A program made the position numbers and the translations under genes. A stretch of DNA of 64,000 bases from Gallionellaceae bacterium (GTDB taxonomy: Bacteria; Pseudomonadota; Gammaproteobacteria; Burkholderiales; Thiobacillaceae). Location: contig JAQTLN010000010.1 of NCBI GenBank assembly GCA_028714875.1, positions 62,001 through 126,000 on the forward strand. The letters are read 5' to 3'. Below, in pieces: positions 1-8,085 of the stretch. The number at the start of each line of letters is the position of its first letter. Position 1 is the first letter of the stretch. The notes beneath the pieces were generated by a model that was given only the letters and a program-made list of their open reading frames with translations, did not search any database and had not been told where the DNA came from.

Positions 1-188
1 AGATCGCCCTTGATGTCGGACATGAAGCAGGGCACGCCGATGTTGGAAAACTGCTCCGCCAGGGTTTGCAGCGTCACCGTCTTGCCGGTGCCGGTGGCGC
101 CGGTGATGAGGCCGTGGCGGCTGGCCATCCCCGGCAGCAGGAAAATCTCGGTGTGGTCGTTCTGGGCGATCAGCAAGGGGGCGGTCAT
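1..188 (-). CDS. HerA-like (DUF853/YjgR type) ATPase, N-terminal part, cut by window edge
   Basis: Only the first 62 or so codons are present; the gene runs off the left edge. The start is the ATG whose complement lies at 186-188. The visible protein begins [10 protein letters not shown] and has a clear Walker A loop, GATGTGKT, near residues 30-37, followed by a beta strand ending in DIKGD. This arrangement of a short N-terminal strand segment, early P-loop and MSDIKGD is typical of the DUF853/YjgR branch of HerA-FtsK ATPases, which are presumed DNA-translocating or NTP-driven motor proteins of unknown role. The family assignment is fairly firm; function is not. Confidence 0.75.
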   Translation of the reverse strand, partial: MTAPLLIAQNDHTEIFLLPGMASRHGLITGATGTGKTVTLQTLAEQFSNIGVPCFMSDIKGD

Positions 189-248
189 GGCGCGCTCACG
201 GGAATGAAAGACGCCGGATTATCCCGGATTCCGCGAGCACGCTTGTTA

Positions 249-314
249 TAGCGCCGGCTTCCAGCCGGCTCGTTCGTCTGATCAGAAGTACGAAGCCGGC
301 TGGAAGCCGGCGCT
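249..314. repeat. Palindromic intergenic repeat (REP-like), copy 1
   Basis: Two arms of about 23 nt (AGCGCCGGCTTCCAGCCGGC and its complement) enclose a short loop containing CTGATCAGAAG. A second copy with changed arms but the same loop core lies at 61436-61501. It sits between the divergent herA-like gene and pcm and could form a strong hairpin. Confidence 0.8.
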
Positions 315-348
315 ACAGCGCGCGGCTGTGGCCTAAAGTGGAAGTGTC

Positions 349-1041
349 ATGAGAGAAGCCGTAATGCCATCACCAGAAATGCAAGTCCTGTTGGATGAAA
401 TCCGCGCCGAGGTGCGCGAAACCTGGCAATACACCGGCCGCGCGGCGCTCTCCGAGCATGTGTTGCAAGCCTTCGCCGAAGTGCCGCGCCACGCCTTCCT
501 GCCCGATATTCTCCGCCCCGCCGCCTACGCCAACCGCCCGTTGCCCATCGGCCATGAGCAGACCATTTCGCAGCCCTACATCGTCGCCTTGATGACCGAT
601 CTGCTCGACCCGCAAGTGGACGACATCGTCCTGGAAATCGGCACCGGCTCCGGCTATCAGGCGGCGCTGCTGGCGAAGCTGGTCAAGCGGGTGTACTCGC
701 TGGAAATAGTCACCGCGCTGGCCGATACGGCGCGGGAACGCCTGCAACGCCTGGGCTACGGCAACGTCGAAGTACGTCAGGGTGATGGTCATGTCGGCTG
801 GCCGGAACACGCGCCCTATGACGGCATCATCGTCACCGCCGCCGCGCCCGATATTCCAGCGGCGCTGATCGAGCAACTCAAACCCGGCGGCCGCCTGATC
901 ATTCCGGTCGGCGACCGTTACAGCGGCCAGGAATTGTTCCTGATCGAAAAAAACCGTCACGGCGGAACGAGCCGTAAAAGTATCCTCCCGGTTATATTCG
1001 TACCGCTGACCGGAGCCGCGCCAACAAAACGGCCGCCATGA
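349..1041 (+). CDS. pcm: Protein-L-isoaspartate O-methyltransferase
   Basis: This 230-residue protein matches the PCMT family, which uses S-adenosylmethionine to methylate isoaspartyl residues in damaged proteins so they can revert to aspartate. Visible signatures are the RHAFLP segment near residue 44, the PIGHEQTISQPYIVA stretch near 65-80, and the SAM-binding LEIGTGSGYQAA motif near 95-106. The C-terminal PGGRLIIPVG segment is also typical. The ATG at 349 gives the full frame; a second in-frame ATG at 364 is equally plausible, and neither has a strong ribosome binding site. The C-terminus after PVIFVPL is short and proline-rich. It is followed by the ribosome-associated protein gene on the same strand. 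Confidence 0.93.
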   Translation: MREAVMPSPEMQVLLDEIRAEVRETWQYTGRAALSEHVLQAFAEVPRHAFLPDILRPAAYANRPLPIGHEQTISQPYIVALMTDLLDPQVDDIVLEIGTGSGYQAALLAKLVKRVYSLEIVTALADTARERLQRLGYGNVEVRQGDGHVGWPEHAPYDGIIVTAAAPDIPAALIEQLKPGGRLIIPVGDRYSGQELFLIEKNRHGGTSRKSILPVIFVPLTGAAPTKRPP

Positions 1042-1110
1042 TTCAAATGGGGAGGCGGCAGAACCGGCCTGGGAGAACGGGCCGGACTCATCAACTTTGG
1101 AGCATTGACC

Positions 1111-1506
1111 ATGCGTATCCCACTCGAAGTCACCTTCCGCCACATGGAGCCCTCGGCCGCCGCCGAAGCGCGTATCGCGGAAAAAGTCGCCAAGCTGGAA
1201 CAGTTCTACAGCGACCTCACTCGTTGCCATGTCACCGTCGAAGCCCCGCATGAGCATCACCGCAAGGGCAAGCTGTTTCACGTCAACATCGACCTGACCC
1301 TGCCCGGCGCCGAATTGCTGGTCACACGCGGCCATAACCATCAGAGCCACGCGCATGAAGATGTCTACGTCGCCATCCGCGACGCTTTCGATGCCGCCAA
1401 GCGGCGCCTGGACGACTACGCGCGGCAGCAGCGCGGTGACGTCAAGCACCACGTTCCCCCGGAAGTGCTGTTGGATGTTCCGCTGGGCGAGGCCATGCCG
1501 GAATGA
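1111..1506 (+). CDS. HPF/RaiA-family ribosome hibernation protein
   Basis: A 131-residue protein beginning MRIPLEVTFRHMEPS. It shows the beta-alpha-beta fold pattern of the sigma-54 modulation/S30EA family: an initial strand with FRHM, a helix with RIAEKVAKLEQFY, and later a helix AHEDVYVAIRDAFDAAKRRLDDYARQQRG. Such proteins bind the small ribosomal subunit in stationary phase. The ATG at 1111 is preferred over the upstream TTG at 1105 because GGAG lies about eight bases before it. It is of the short type, lacking the long C-terminal dimerisation domain. Its stop overlaps the next start in an ATGA arrangement, so the two genes are probably translationally coupled. Confidence 0.85.
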   Translation: MRIPLEVTFRHMEPSAAAEARIAEKVAKLEQFYSDLTRCHVTVEAPHEHHRKGKLFHVNIDLTLPGAELLVTRGHNHQSHAHEDVYVAIRDAFDAAKRRLDDYARQQRGDVKHHVPPEVLLDVPLGEAMPE

Positions 1507-2087
1507 GCGGCATGCCGCGCATCCTGGTCTTCGCCGGCAGTACACGGCGCGAGTCGGTCAACCGACGCCTCGCCCGTGTGGCGGCGGCACAGATCGCCGC
1601 CACCGGCGCCCAGGCCACCCTCCTGGAACTCGCCGATTTCCCTCTGCCGCTCTACAACGGCGACCTCGAAGCCGATTCCGGCTTGCCGGACAACGCTTTG
1701 AAATTGAAGGAAATCTTCATCGCCCACGAGGCCTTCGTCGTGGTTTCACCGGAATACAACAGCTCCATCCCGCCGCTGCTGAAAAACACTATCGACTGGG
1801 TCTCGCGCCCCTTGCCTGAGCAAACCGGCTATGTGCCGTTCAGCGGCAAGCCCGCCGCGCTGCTCAGTGCCTCGCCGGGATTCCTCGGCGGCATGCGTGG
1901 CCTGCGCCACCTGCGCGAAGTGCTCACCGAATTGCAGATGATCGTGCTGCCGAAACAGGTGTCGCTCCCAGGCGCCAACAAAGCCTTCGACAGCGAGGGT
2001 CAACTGAGCGACCCCGCCACCAACCGCCGTCTGGGTGAACTGGTGGGGGAGTTGCTGGCGATGGCGGGGCGGCTGGCGGCTAAATAG
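1503..2087 (+). CDS. NAD(P)H-dependent FMN reductase family protein
   Basis: This 194-residue flavodoxin-fold protein has the FMN phosphate-binding segment VFAGSTRRESVNRRLA near residues 9-24 and the flavin-contacting SPEYNSSIPPLLKNTIDWVSR motif near 80-100. It also has the KPAALLSASPGFLGGMRG segment seen in NADPH-dependent FMN and azo/quinone reductases. It probably reduces flavin or quinone substrates in the cytosol. It overlaps the preceding hibernation-factor gene by four bases (ATGA). A palindromic repeat begins immediately after the TAG stop. Confidence 0.88.
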   Translation: MSGMPRILVFAGSTRRESVNRRLARVAAAQIAATGAQATLLELADFPLPLYNGDLEADSGLPDNALKLKEIFIAHEAFVVVSPEYNSSIPPLLKNTIDWVSRPLPEQTGYVPFSGKPAALLSASPGFLGGMRGLRHLREVLTELQMIVLPKQVSLPGANKAFDSEGQLSDPATNRRLGELVGELLAMAGRLAAK

Positions 2088-2244
2088 TCCCCCCTTTGCC
2101 AAAGGGGGGCAGGGGGGATTTCTGAGGCGGCTGCTCAGGCAAACGTCGCTAAATCCCCCTCAATCCCCCTTTGAAAAAGGGGGAAGCCGCTCGCCCAGGC
2201 CCCCTCCGGAAATCCCCCCCAGCCCCCCTTTGGTAAAGGGGGGA
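2088..2244. repeat. G/C-rich palindromic intergenic repeat, copy A
   Basis: It has blocks of the form CCCCCCTTTGCCAAAGGGGG followed by GGGGGGATTTCTGAGGCGGC, then a second and a third CCCCCTTT..AAAGGGGG palindrome. The interior GATTTCTGAGGCGGCT...AACGTCGCTAAATCC matches the copy at 48025-48123 almost exactly. It lies between the convergent FMN reductase and SNF2 genes and could act as a two-way terminator. Confidence 0.85.
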
Positions 2245-2258
2245 GTCCGCGCCCTCCG

Positions 2259-5200
2259 CTATTCCCCCCGCATCAACGCGATCAAATCATCGGTAGACGG
2301 CAGTGCCGTGGTCTCCTCGCCGGAGAGCACGCCTTCGGCCAGGGCGCGTTTGTCGTGGTGCAGGTCGACGATGCGCTCTTCGATCGTGCCCTTGCCGACC
2401 AGGCGGTACACCGTCACCGGGCGCAACTGACCCATGCGGTGGGCGCGGCCCATGGCCTGATCCTCGGCGGCGGGGTTCCACCAGGGGTCGGTGATGACCA
2501 CGTAATCGGCGGCGGTGAGGTTGAGGCCGAAGCCTCCGGCTTTCAGGCTGATTAAAAACAAATCGCCCTCGCCGGCCTGGAAGGCGGCGACGCGGCGGGT
2601 GCGCTCGGCCGCCGGAGTGGCGCCGTCGAGGTATTGATAAGGGATGCCGGCGGTGTCCAGCGGCGCGCGCAACAGGGTGAGGAAATCGACGAACTGGCTG
2701 AATACCAGCGCCTTGTGGCCGTTGTCGGCGAGTTCGGCGGCCAGTTCCGCGAAGGCCAGCACCTTGGCGCCGGGCAGTTTGATTCCCGGGGTGGTCAGGC
2801 GCGGGTCGCAGGCGGCGCGGCGCAAGCGGGTGAGCTGGGCGAGGATGTTCATCCGCGCCTCGCCCGGCGCGCCGCTGGCCAGCGCCTGCCCGGCCTCTTC
2901 CAAAGCCTGCCGGCGCAGCGCCTCATAATGCGCGGCTTCCGCCGCTTCCGGCTCGATCAGCAAGGCCAGTTCAGTGCGTGGCGGCAGTTCCTGCAAGACT
3001 TCCGATTTGGTTCGCCGCAGCACGAAGGGGGCGATCAGGCGGCGCAGCAGGTGTTGCGCCTCGCGCGAACGGTTGCGCTCGATGGGCGTGGCGAAGCGTT
3101 CGTTGAAGCGGCTCAAACTGCCGAGTAGGCCGGGGTTGGAAAACCGCATGATCGACCAGAGTTCCGCCAGACGGTTTTCCACCGGCGTGCCGGACAGCGC
3201 CAGGCGGAAATCGGCGTCCAGCTCGAACACCGCTTGCGAACGTTTGGCGGCGGCGTTCTTGATCGCCTGCGCCTCGTCGGCGATCAAGGTGTGCCAGACG
3301 CGGCCGGCGAAACGCTCCTTCGCCTGGAGCACCAGGGTGTAGGAGACGATCACCACGTCCATCGGCCCGGCTTCGCTGACCAGCGTATCTCGGTCCCCTT
3401 CGCCATAGATTTGCGCGTTGAGGCTGGGCGCGAAGCGGCGGGTTTCCGCCAGCCAGTTGCCGCACACAGAGGTGGGGGCGATGACCAGCGCCGGACCCTT
3501 GCCGCCGCGCGCCAGCATCACGGCCAGGGCTTGCAGGGTCTTGCCCAAGCCCATGTCGTCGGCCAGGCAACCGCCGAGGCCGGCGGCGGCCAGGCGCATC
3601 GCCCACTGGTAGCCGTCTTCCTGATACGGGCGCAATTCCGCTTGCAGGCTTTTCGGCAGCTTCGGCGTTTCGCTTTGAGCGGCGCGCAGGCGTTCGATCG
3701 CGGCGCGGAATTTGCCGTCGCTTTTCACTTCCATGCCATCGAGGGCGTCGTCCAGCCAGGATGCGGCGATCTGCGGAATGCGCGCGCCGTGCTTGTCCAT
3801 CTCCACCACGGCGGCGAGGTCGGCGAGCCTATCCTTGAGGCTCTGCGTGAGCGCGGCATAGACGCCATCGCCCATCGGGATGAAACGGCTCTTCTGGCGG
3901 GCGGCGTCGAGCAGCGCGGTAAAGGCCAGCACCAGGCCGTCGTCCAGCGTGGCCTGACCACCGACGCGGAACCAGTCGCGCTCGCTGTTGACCTGCAAAC
4001 CCAATTGAGCGGCATCGACGCGCAGCACCCGCACCGGCTTGCCCTTGGGCCACTCCACCGCCGCCACGGCGGGCAAGCCAGGCAGAATTTCCACCATTGC
4101 CAGCGCTTGTTCCGGGTCGCTCACCAGCCATTCGCAGGCGCCATCCGGCGCGTCGAGGAAGGGCAGTGCGTCGAGCACGGCGTTCAGGTGCGCGCGTTCC
4201 GTGTCGAGGTCGCGTTTCGTGCCCACCGTCTCGGCGCCGATGGCGGCCATGATGCGATTGCGACCGCCGGCCGGTGGCAGACGCGGGCCTTCCGTGCCCA
4301 GCGGGGTGACCACCAGGCGCAGCAACAAGTCCTCGCCGGAGGGCGACAGTTCCGCGTGCAAACGGCTTTCCGGCGCCACTTCGCGCGTGGCCTGGGCGCT
4401 GTCGGCGTGCACCTGGAAATGCCGCGCCAGGACTTCCAGCGATTGCTTCAACTCTTCCTGCGCCTGCGCCGGCACGGCAAAGCGGCCGGAGACCAGTTGC
4501 GCCGCGCGGCGTTGCGCGGCGCTGAGACGAATCACCTGGAAACGCTGCGGCGATTCCTGCACCACGCTGATCAGGCGCAGCGCTTCCGCCTCGCGGCGTG
4601 CGTCGGCGTCGGCGTCGGCGTAATAGACATATTCGCCACCCGTCTCCGGGTGCGGCGCGGGCGTTACCCGCATACGGTAGTGCTCGCCGTCGCGCACCAC
4701 TTCCAGGGTCGGCGTGCCTTCCACCAGTTCGACCAGGCGATCCGGCGCTTCCGCCAGCACCACGGCGGGGTGGCCGATCAGGGCGACGATGGCGGCGGCG
4801 CGGTCGAGGTTGAAACGTTTCGCGTAGGCGCGATCCTGTTTGACGGCGCGCGCCACCTTGGCGTCCCAGGGCGGCAGTCGTTCGTTGCCGGCCAGTTTGC
4901 CGAGGCTGAGTCCCTTCGCCTTGCCCCAGCCGCGCGGGCCGCGCTTCTGTTCCAGCGGCGTGATGTCGAGCAGGGCATTGTCCTTGCCCAATGACAGCGC
5001 CCAGAGGATGCGCGCGGATTCCGCTTCGGCGGCGCTGCCCGCGCCTTCTCCGGCCAGGGCTTGCAGCGCGGCGAGCACCTCGCGCCACTGCTCGCCGCGA
5101 CCGGCGACAAAGAAGCCGGCCGGCGGATCGTTGCCGCGCAGCACTTCCAGCGCCGCTTCCGCCTGGCCCGCCAGCCAGTCGAGCTTGCAGCGCAACAAAT

Positions 5201-6404
5201 GGTTGCGCGTCGCCATGGCGATGTCCTCGACGGTCTTGCCGCGCTTGTCGTTCATCCCCAACGCCTCCGGCCCCAGCCAGGCCGCCAGCAACAAGCGCCA
5301 GAGGTCGCGCCAATCCGGACTCGGCTTGTAGTTGCTGATGCCGGAAAGGAAGGCATCGGCATCGACCGGCGCATCGCCCAGGCGCACCGAGATGGCATGC
5401 GCCCACAGACCCCAGTCGTCATAAGGGCTGGGCTCGCGCTTGCCGGCTTCGCCGATGCAAAATTTGCGCGCCAGCTCCAGGTGCTTGGGCGTCTGCTGCG
5501 CGATCAGCGCCAACGGGTAGCGCCAGATCAGCGCCTCGGGAAAGATGCGTTTGCGCGCGCCGACCTCGACCTGGCGCAACTTGATCGCGGCCTCGAAGCC
5601 CTGTTGCGCCTCCGGGTAGCGCCCCTGCTGAACCAGGAGCGCGGCGCGCAAAGCCTGGGCGCCGGCGTTGTTCATGCCTTCCAGCGCAAGTTGCGCGCGC
5701 GCGGCGTCGCCACGCTGCAAAAAAAGATCGGCCAGCGCCAGGCGCAAGCCCACCGGCAGGGTGGCGGCATCGGTATCGAAAAGCGCCACCGCCAGCTCAC
5801 AAGGCGCGGCCATATCCAGGCGCCAGTACGCGACCGACAGCGTCACCGCGCGGTACAGCAAATCCCACCGTGTCTCCGGCTCGATACGCGCGAAGCTGGC
5901 GGCATCGAAGCCATCGAAGATCGCCTCGTGGACCGCTGTGTCGTAATCGCGCCCGCCGTTCCGGATCGCCCCGGCGATGGCCTTGCACTCCTCCGCCGGC
6001 ATGCCGCTCAACAGCGCCAGGCGCAGCAGCGCCACCGTGCCGGCATGGCTCACCGGCCAGTAGTAACTCCGCCGATCACCCTGATAACCCACAAACGGAA
6101 ACAACGCCGCGCGCAGCGCATCGCCGGAATGGGCGCCGAGCAGATGGCGATAAAGCGGAACCCGCAGCTTGTCGTGCAGACGCACATAGCCATTGGGCAT
6201 GTCGAGCAGCAAGCCATGCCCGTGCAAATCCTTGAAAGCGGTCTTCACGTCCTCCGCCGTGAACGCGCGGCCATCGCCCCGCTTCAGCCCAAGCGGGCGC
6301 AGCAGGTTGTAGACATCGGTGCGTGGCCGCCAAGTCCACAACAAAGCCTGCGCCAGGGCGATGTTGAAGGTATCGGGGGAGAGGGTGACGGTGGGGGAGG
6401 ACAT
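2259..6404 (-). CDS. Large SNF2-family DEAD/DEAH-box helicase-like ATPase
   Basis: A protein of about 1381 residues from the ATG complement at 6402-6404 (MSSPTVTLSPDTFN). The first 900 or so residues resemble no domain I recognise. The C-terminal third is a SNF2 motor: motif I ADDMGLGKT near residue 950, motif II as DEAQ rather than DEAH near 1041, motif III LSGTPVENRLAELWS, and helicase-C motifs including LKAGGFGLNLTAADYV and QAMGRAHRMGQ. Such proteins remodel protein-DNA complexes using ATP. The frame stays open upstream of 6404, but those codons look non-coding, and the duplicated fragment at 7315-7638 begins with the same MSSPTVTLSP, supporting this start. No clear ribosome binding site is visible. 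Confidence 0.88.
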   Translation of the reverse strand: MSSPTVTLSPDTFNIALAQALLWTWRPRTDVYNLLRPLGLKRGDGRAFTAEDVKTAFKDLHGHGLLLDMPNGYVRLHDKLRVPLYRHLLGAHSGDALRAALFPFVGYQGDRRSYYWPVSHAGTVALLRLALLSGMPAEECKAIAGAIRNGGRDYDTAVHEAIFDGFDAASFARIEPETRWDLLYRAVTLSVAYWRLDMAAPCELAVALFDTDAATLPVGLRLALADLFLQRGDAARAQLALEGMNNAGAQALRAALLVQQGRYPEAQQGFEAAIKLRQVEVGARKRIFPEALIWRYPLALIAQQTPKHLELARKFCIGEAGKREPSPYDDWGLWAHAISVRLGDAPVDADAFLSGISNYKPSPDWRDLWRLLLAAWLGPEALGMNDKRGKTVEDIAMATRNHLLRCKLDWLAGQAEAALEVLRGNDPPAGFFVAGRGEQWREVLAALQALAGEGAGSAAEAESARILWALSLGKDNALLDITPLEQKRGPRGWGKAKGLSLGKLAGNERLPPWDAKVARAVKQDRAYAKRFNLDRAAAIVALIGHPAVVLAEAPDRLVELVEGTPTLEVVRDGEHYRMRVTPAPHPETGGEYVYYADADADARREAEALRLISVVQESPQRFQVIRLSAAQRRAAQLVSGRFAVPAQAQEELKQSLEVLARHFQVHADSAQATREVAPESRLHAELSPSGEDLLLRLVVTPLGTEGPRLPPAGGRNRIMAAIGAETVGTKRDLDTERAHLNAVLDALPFLDAPDGACEWLVSDPEQALAMVEILPGLPAVAAVEWPKGKPVRVLRVDAAQLGLQVNSERDWFRVGGQATLDDGLVLAFTALLDAARQKSRFIPMGDGVYAALTQSLKDRLADLAAVVEMDKHGARIPQIAASWLDDALDGMEVKSDGKFRAAIERLRAAQSETPKLPKSLQAELRPYQEDGYQWAMRLAAAGLGGCLADDMGLGKTLQALAVMLARGGKGPALVIAPTSVCGNWLAETRRFAPSLNAQIYGEGDRDTLVSEAGPMDVVIVSYTLVLQAKERFAGRVWHTLIADEAQAIKNAAAKRSQAVFELDADFRLALSGTPVENRLAELWSIMRFSNPGLLGSLSRFNERFATPIERNRSREAQHLLRRLIAPFVLRRTKSEVLQELPPRTELALLIEPEAAEAAHYEALRRQALEEAGQALASGAPGEARMNILAQLTRLRRAACDPRLTTPGIKLPGAKVLAFAELAAELADNGHKALVFSQFVDFLTLLRAPLDTAGIPYQYLDGATPAAERTRRVAAFQAGEGDLFLISLKAGGFGLNLTAADYVVITDPWWNPAAEDQAMGRAHRMGQLRPVTVYRLVGKGTIEERIVDLHHDKRALAEGVLSGEETTALPSTDDLIALMRGE

Positions 6405-6500
6405 GGGCGGGGGTGAGTAGTTGGAATCGGGCGGGTTCTGCACGCAATGACGCCGCGCTTTTAATGACAGGCAGTTACCAGATCGTGGTGATCTCGAACT
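6081..6500. repeat. Direct repeat, left copy (helicase 5' end plus vapC 3' remnant)
   Basis: This stretch covers the first roughly 108 codons of the SNF2 gene and upstream DNA with the sequence ACAGGCAGTTACCAGATCGT. It is closely matched in the same orientation by 7315-7728. The upstream end (6471-6500) corresponds to the last codons of the vapC gene at 7699-8085, so here it is a stranded vapC 3' remnant. The AbrB/VapC module at 6611-7191 lies exactly between the two copies. Confidence 0.8.
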
Positions 6501-6610
6501 GTAAATGGGGTCGGGAGAGTATGACCCTGTTCTCCCTCGCCATCGATCCAACCATCGTCATGCGCAATAACGATCGACTAAACTAGCCGCTCCATTAACA
6601 GGAGCAAAAC

Positions 6611-6817
6611 ATGCAAGCTGTGACGGTATCACCCAAATTTCAGGTGGTCATTCCACTCGCCGTGCGTAAATCGCTCGCTATCGAACCGGGCAACAAAATG
6701 CAGGTTATCGCCTACGAGGGGCGCATCGAGTTGATTCCTGTCATGCCACCACAATCCCTGCGCGGGTTTCTCCAGGGCATAGCGACCGATGTCCCACGTG
6801 ATGAGGATCGCGTATGA
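6611..6817 (+). CDS. AbrB/MazE-type (VapB-like) antitoxin
   Basis: A 68-residue protein starting MQAVTVSPKFQVVIPLAVRK. The KFQVVIP...VRKSLAIEPGNKMQV pattern is the swapped-hairpin SpoVT/AbrB DNA-binding fold of VapB and MazE antitoxins; the remaining C-terminal tail would bind the toxin. GGAG lies six bases before the ATG. Its stop overlaps the start of the PIN-domain toxin gene (ATGA), the usual antitoxin-first arrangement with translational coupling. It probably autoregulates the pair. Confidence 0.88.
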   Translation: MQAVTVSPKFQVVIPLAVRKSLAIEPGNKMQVIAYEGRIELIPVMPPQSLRGFLQGIATDVPRDEDRV

Positions 6818-7191
6818 ACCTGGTGGATTCCTGTGGCTGGCTGGAATATTTCGCCGATGCAGCCAATGCCGATTTCTTTGCCGCCGCCATAGAAGACACT
6901 GACCAACTCATCGTCCCCAGCATCTGCCTTTATGAAGTCTTCAAACGGGTGCTCCAGCAACGCGGGGAACAGGATGCCTTGCGCGCCGTCGCCCTGATGC
7001 AACAGGCAACGGTGATCGAGATCGACGGCCGGCTGGCGCTGAGCGCGGCTCGCCTATCCACGGATTACAAGCTCCCCATGGCAGACAGCCTCATCCTGGC
7101 TAGCGGGCGAATGCAAAACGCCACGATCTGGACGCAAGACAGCCATTTCGAAGGACTCGCGGGGGTTCGCTACATCAGCAAACCGGCCTGA
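6814..7191 (+). CDS. PIN-domain toxin (VapC family)
   Basis: A 125-residue PIN-domain protein, the ribonuclease partner of the preceding antitoxin. The acidic residues expected to hold the metal ions are visible: D5 in NLVDS, E41 in LYEVFK, D91 in MADSLI and D109 in TQDSHF. VapC toxins generally cut tRNA or rRNA when freed from their antitoxin. The module is flanked by direct repeats of about 415 bp derived from the adjacent helicase and vapC genes, so it may have been inserted there or may be lost by recombination. Confidence 0.9.
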   Translation: MNLVDSCGWLEYFADAANADFFAAAIEDTDQLIVPSICLYEVFKRVLQQRGEQDALRAVALMQQATVIEIDGRLALSAARLSTDYKLPMADSLILASGRMQNATIWTQDSHFEGLAGVRYISKPA

Positions 7192-7237
7192 CCGCCTGCC
7201 AGTCAGGCAAGACACGTTTGCCGCGAGGCGCACCTTA

Positions 7238-7314
7238 CCGTAGGGCGGAAAAGCGGCCTTATCGCGCCTTCCGCCGTGGTTTGTCGGAAGACGCCGGCTT
7301 TTTCGACCTACGGG
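7238..7314. repeat. Palindromic intergenic repeats
   Basis: Contains an imperfect inverted repeat (TAGGGCGGAAAAGCG...CGCCTTCCGCC) followed by GACGCCGGCTTTTTCGACCTACGG. The last part recurs at 12478-12501 inside the broken hicB gene, so this is a dispersed element rather than unique DNA. Confidence 0.55.
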
Positions 7315-7638
7315 CTGATAACCCACGAACGGAAACGGCGCCGCGCGCGGCGCATCGCCGGAATAGGTATCGAGCAGGTGGCGATACAACGGAACCCGCA
7401 ACTTGTCATGCAGGCGCACATAGCCATTGGGCATATCGAGCAGCAGACCATGCCCGTGCAAATCCTTGAAAGCGGTCTTCACGTCCTCCGCCGTGAACGC
7501 GCGGCCTTCGCCCCGCTTCAGCCCGAGCGGGCACAGCAGGTTGTAGGCATCGGTGCGCGAGCGCCAAGTCCACAGCAAGGCCAGCACCAGAGCGATGTTG
7601 AAAGTGTTGGGGGAGAGGGTGACGGTGGGGGAGGACAT
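7315..7638 (-). pseudogene. Truncated duplicate of the SNF2 helicase 5' end
   Basis: The complement from 7638 reads MSSPTVTLSPNTFNIAL and continues with close similarity to residues 1 to about 108 of the helicase at 2259-6404. The similarity ends at FVGYQ, where repeat DNA begins. About nine tenths of the protein is missing, so this is a non-functional fragment. Similarity also continues upstream into the vapC 3' end, showing that the whole junction was duplicated. Confidence 0.85.
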
Positions 7639-7728
7639 GGGCGGGTGGAATAGCGCGGGTTTTGCGCGCAATCGCACCGCGCTTTTAATAACAGGCAGTT
7701 ACCAAATCGTGGTGATCTCGAACTGCTT
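7315..7728. repeat. Direct repeat, right copy
   Basis: Matches 6081-6500 in the same orientation, with scattered substitutions and a small deletion near 7646. It includes the helicase fragment and the last codons of the vapC gene at 7699-8085, where the vapC reading frame is intact. Confidence 0.8.
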
Positions 7729-8085
7729 GAAGGCGGGGTCAAGTGTCAGCAGGGGCAGCGATTCGATCTCCGCTTGCGCCGCCAACATCCTGTCGAACGG
7801 GTCGCGATGCGCTGCATGATAGGTACCGGCGCGTAGGCCATGGCGATACGAAACCGGCAGGTGGGTAAAGCCATCAGCAGCCACCAATTCCTCGAAGCGA
7901 ATCACCGCTTCAGCCGCTTCTTCCAGTTTCCCGAGACGATGTTTAGTGGCGATCTCCCAGGCGCTGGCGGCACTGACCAGAATTTCATTATCGGCGTCGC
8001 CGATCAATGCGCGAGCTTTGGTCGAGAGGCGGGCGTCGTCGGTAAACCACCAGAGCAAGGCATGGGTATCAAGCAACAGTCTCAT
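7699..8085 (-). CDS. PIN-domain toxin (VapC family), partner of Phd-type antitoxin
   Basis: A 128-residue PIN protein starting MRLLLDTHALLWWFTDD, of the subgroup that pairs with Phd/YefM antitoxins. Likely metal-binding residues are D6, E44 in SAWEIATK, D95 and D98 in HRDPFDRM, and D116 in TLDPAF. The gene starts inside the last codons of the antitoxin gene (ATGA overlap). Its last codons lie in the segment duplicated at 6471-6500. Expected activity is RNA cleavage when the antitoxin is degraded. Confidence 0.9.
   Translation of the reverse strand: MRLLLDTHALLWWFTDDARLSTKARALIGDADNEILVSAASAWEIATKHRLGKLEEAAEAVIRFEELVAADGFTHLPVSYRHGLRAGTYHAAHRDPFDRMLAAQAEIESLPLLTLDPAFKQFEITTIW

Noticed and set aside
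2088-2244. Possible CRISPR-like repeat array
   Set aside because: The units are palindromes of uneven spacing, with no constant repeat-spacer periodicity and no cas genes.
3234-4994. Long open frame on the plus strand opposite the SNF2 helicase
   Set aside because: It is the antisense of a well-supported gene in GC-rich DNA, with no recognisable domain and unusual His/Gln/Arg-rich composition.
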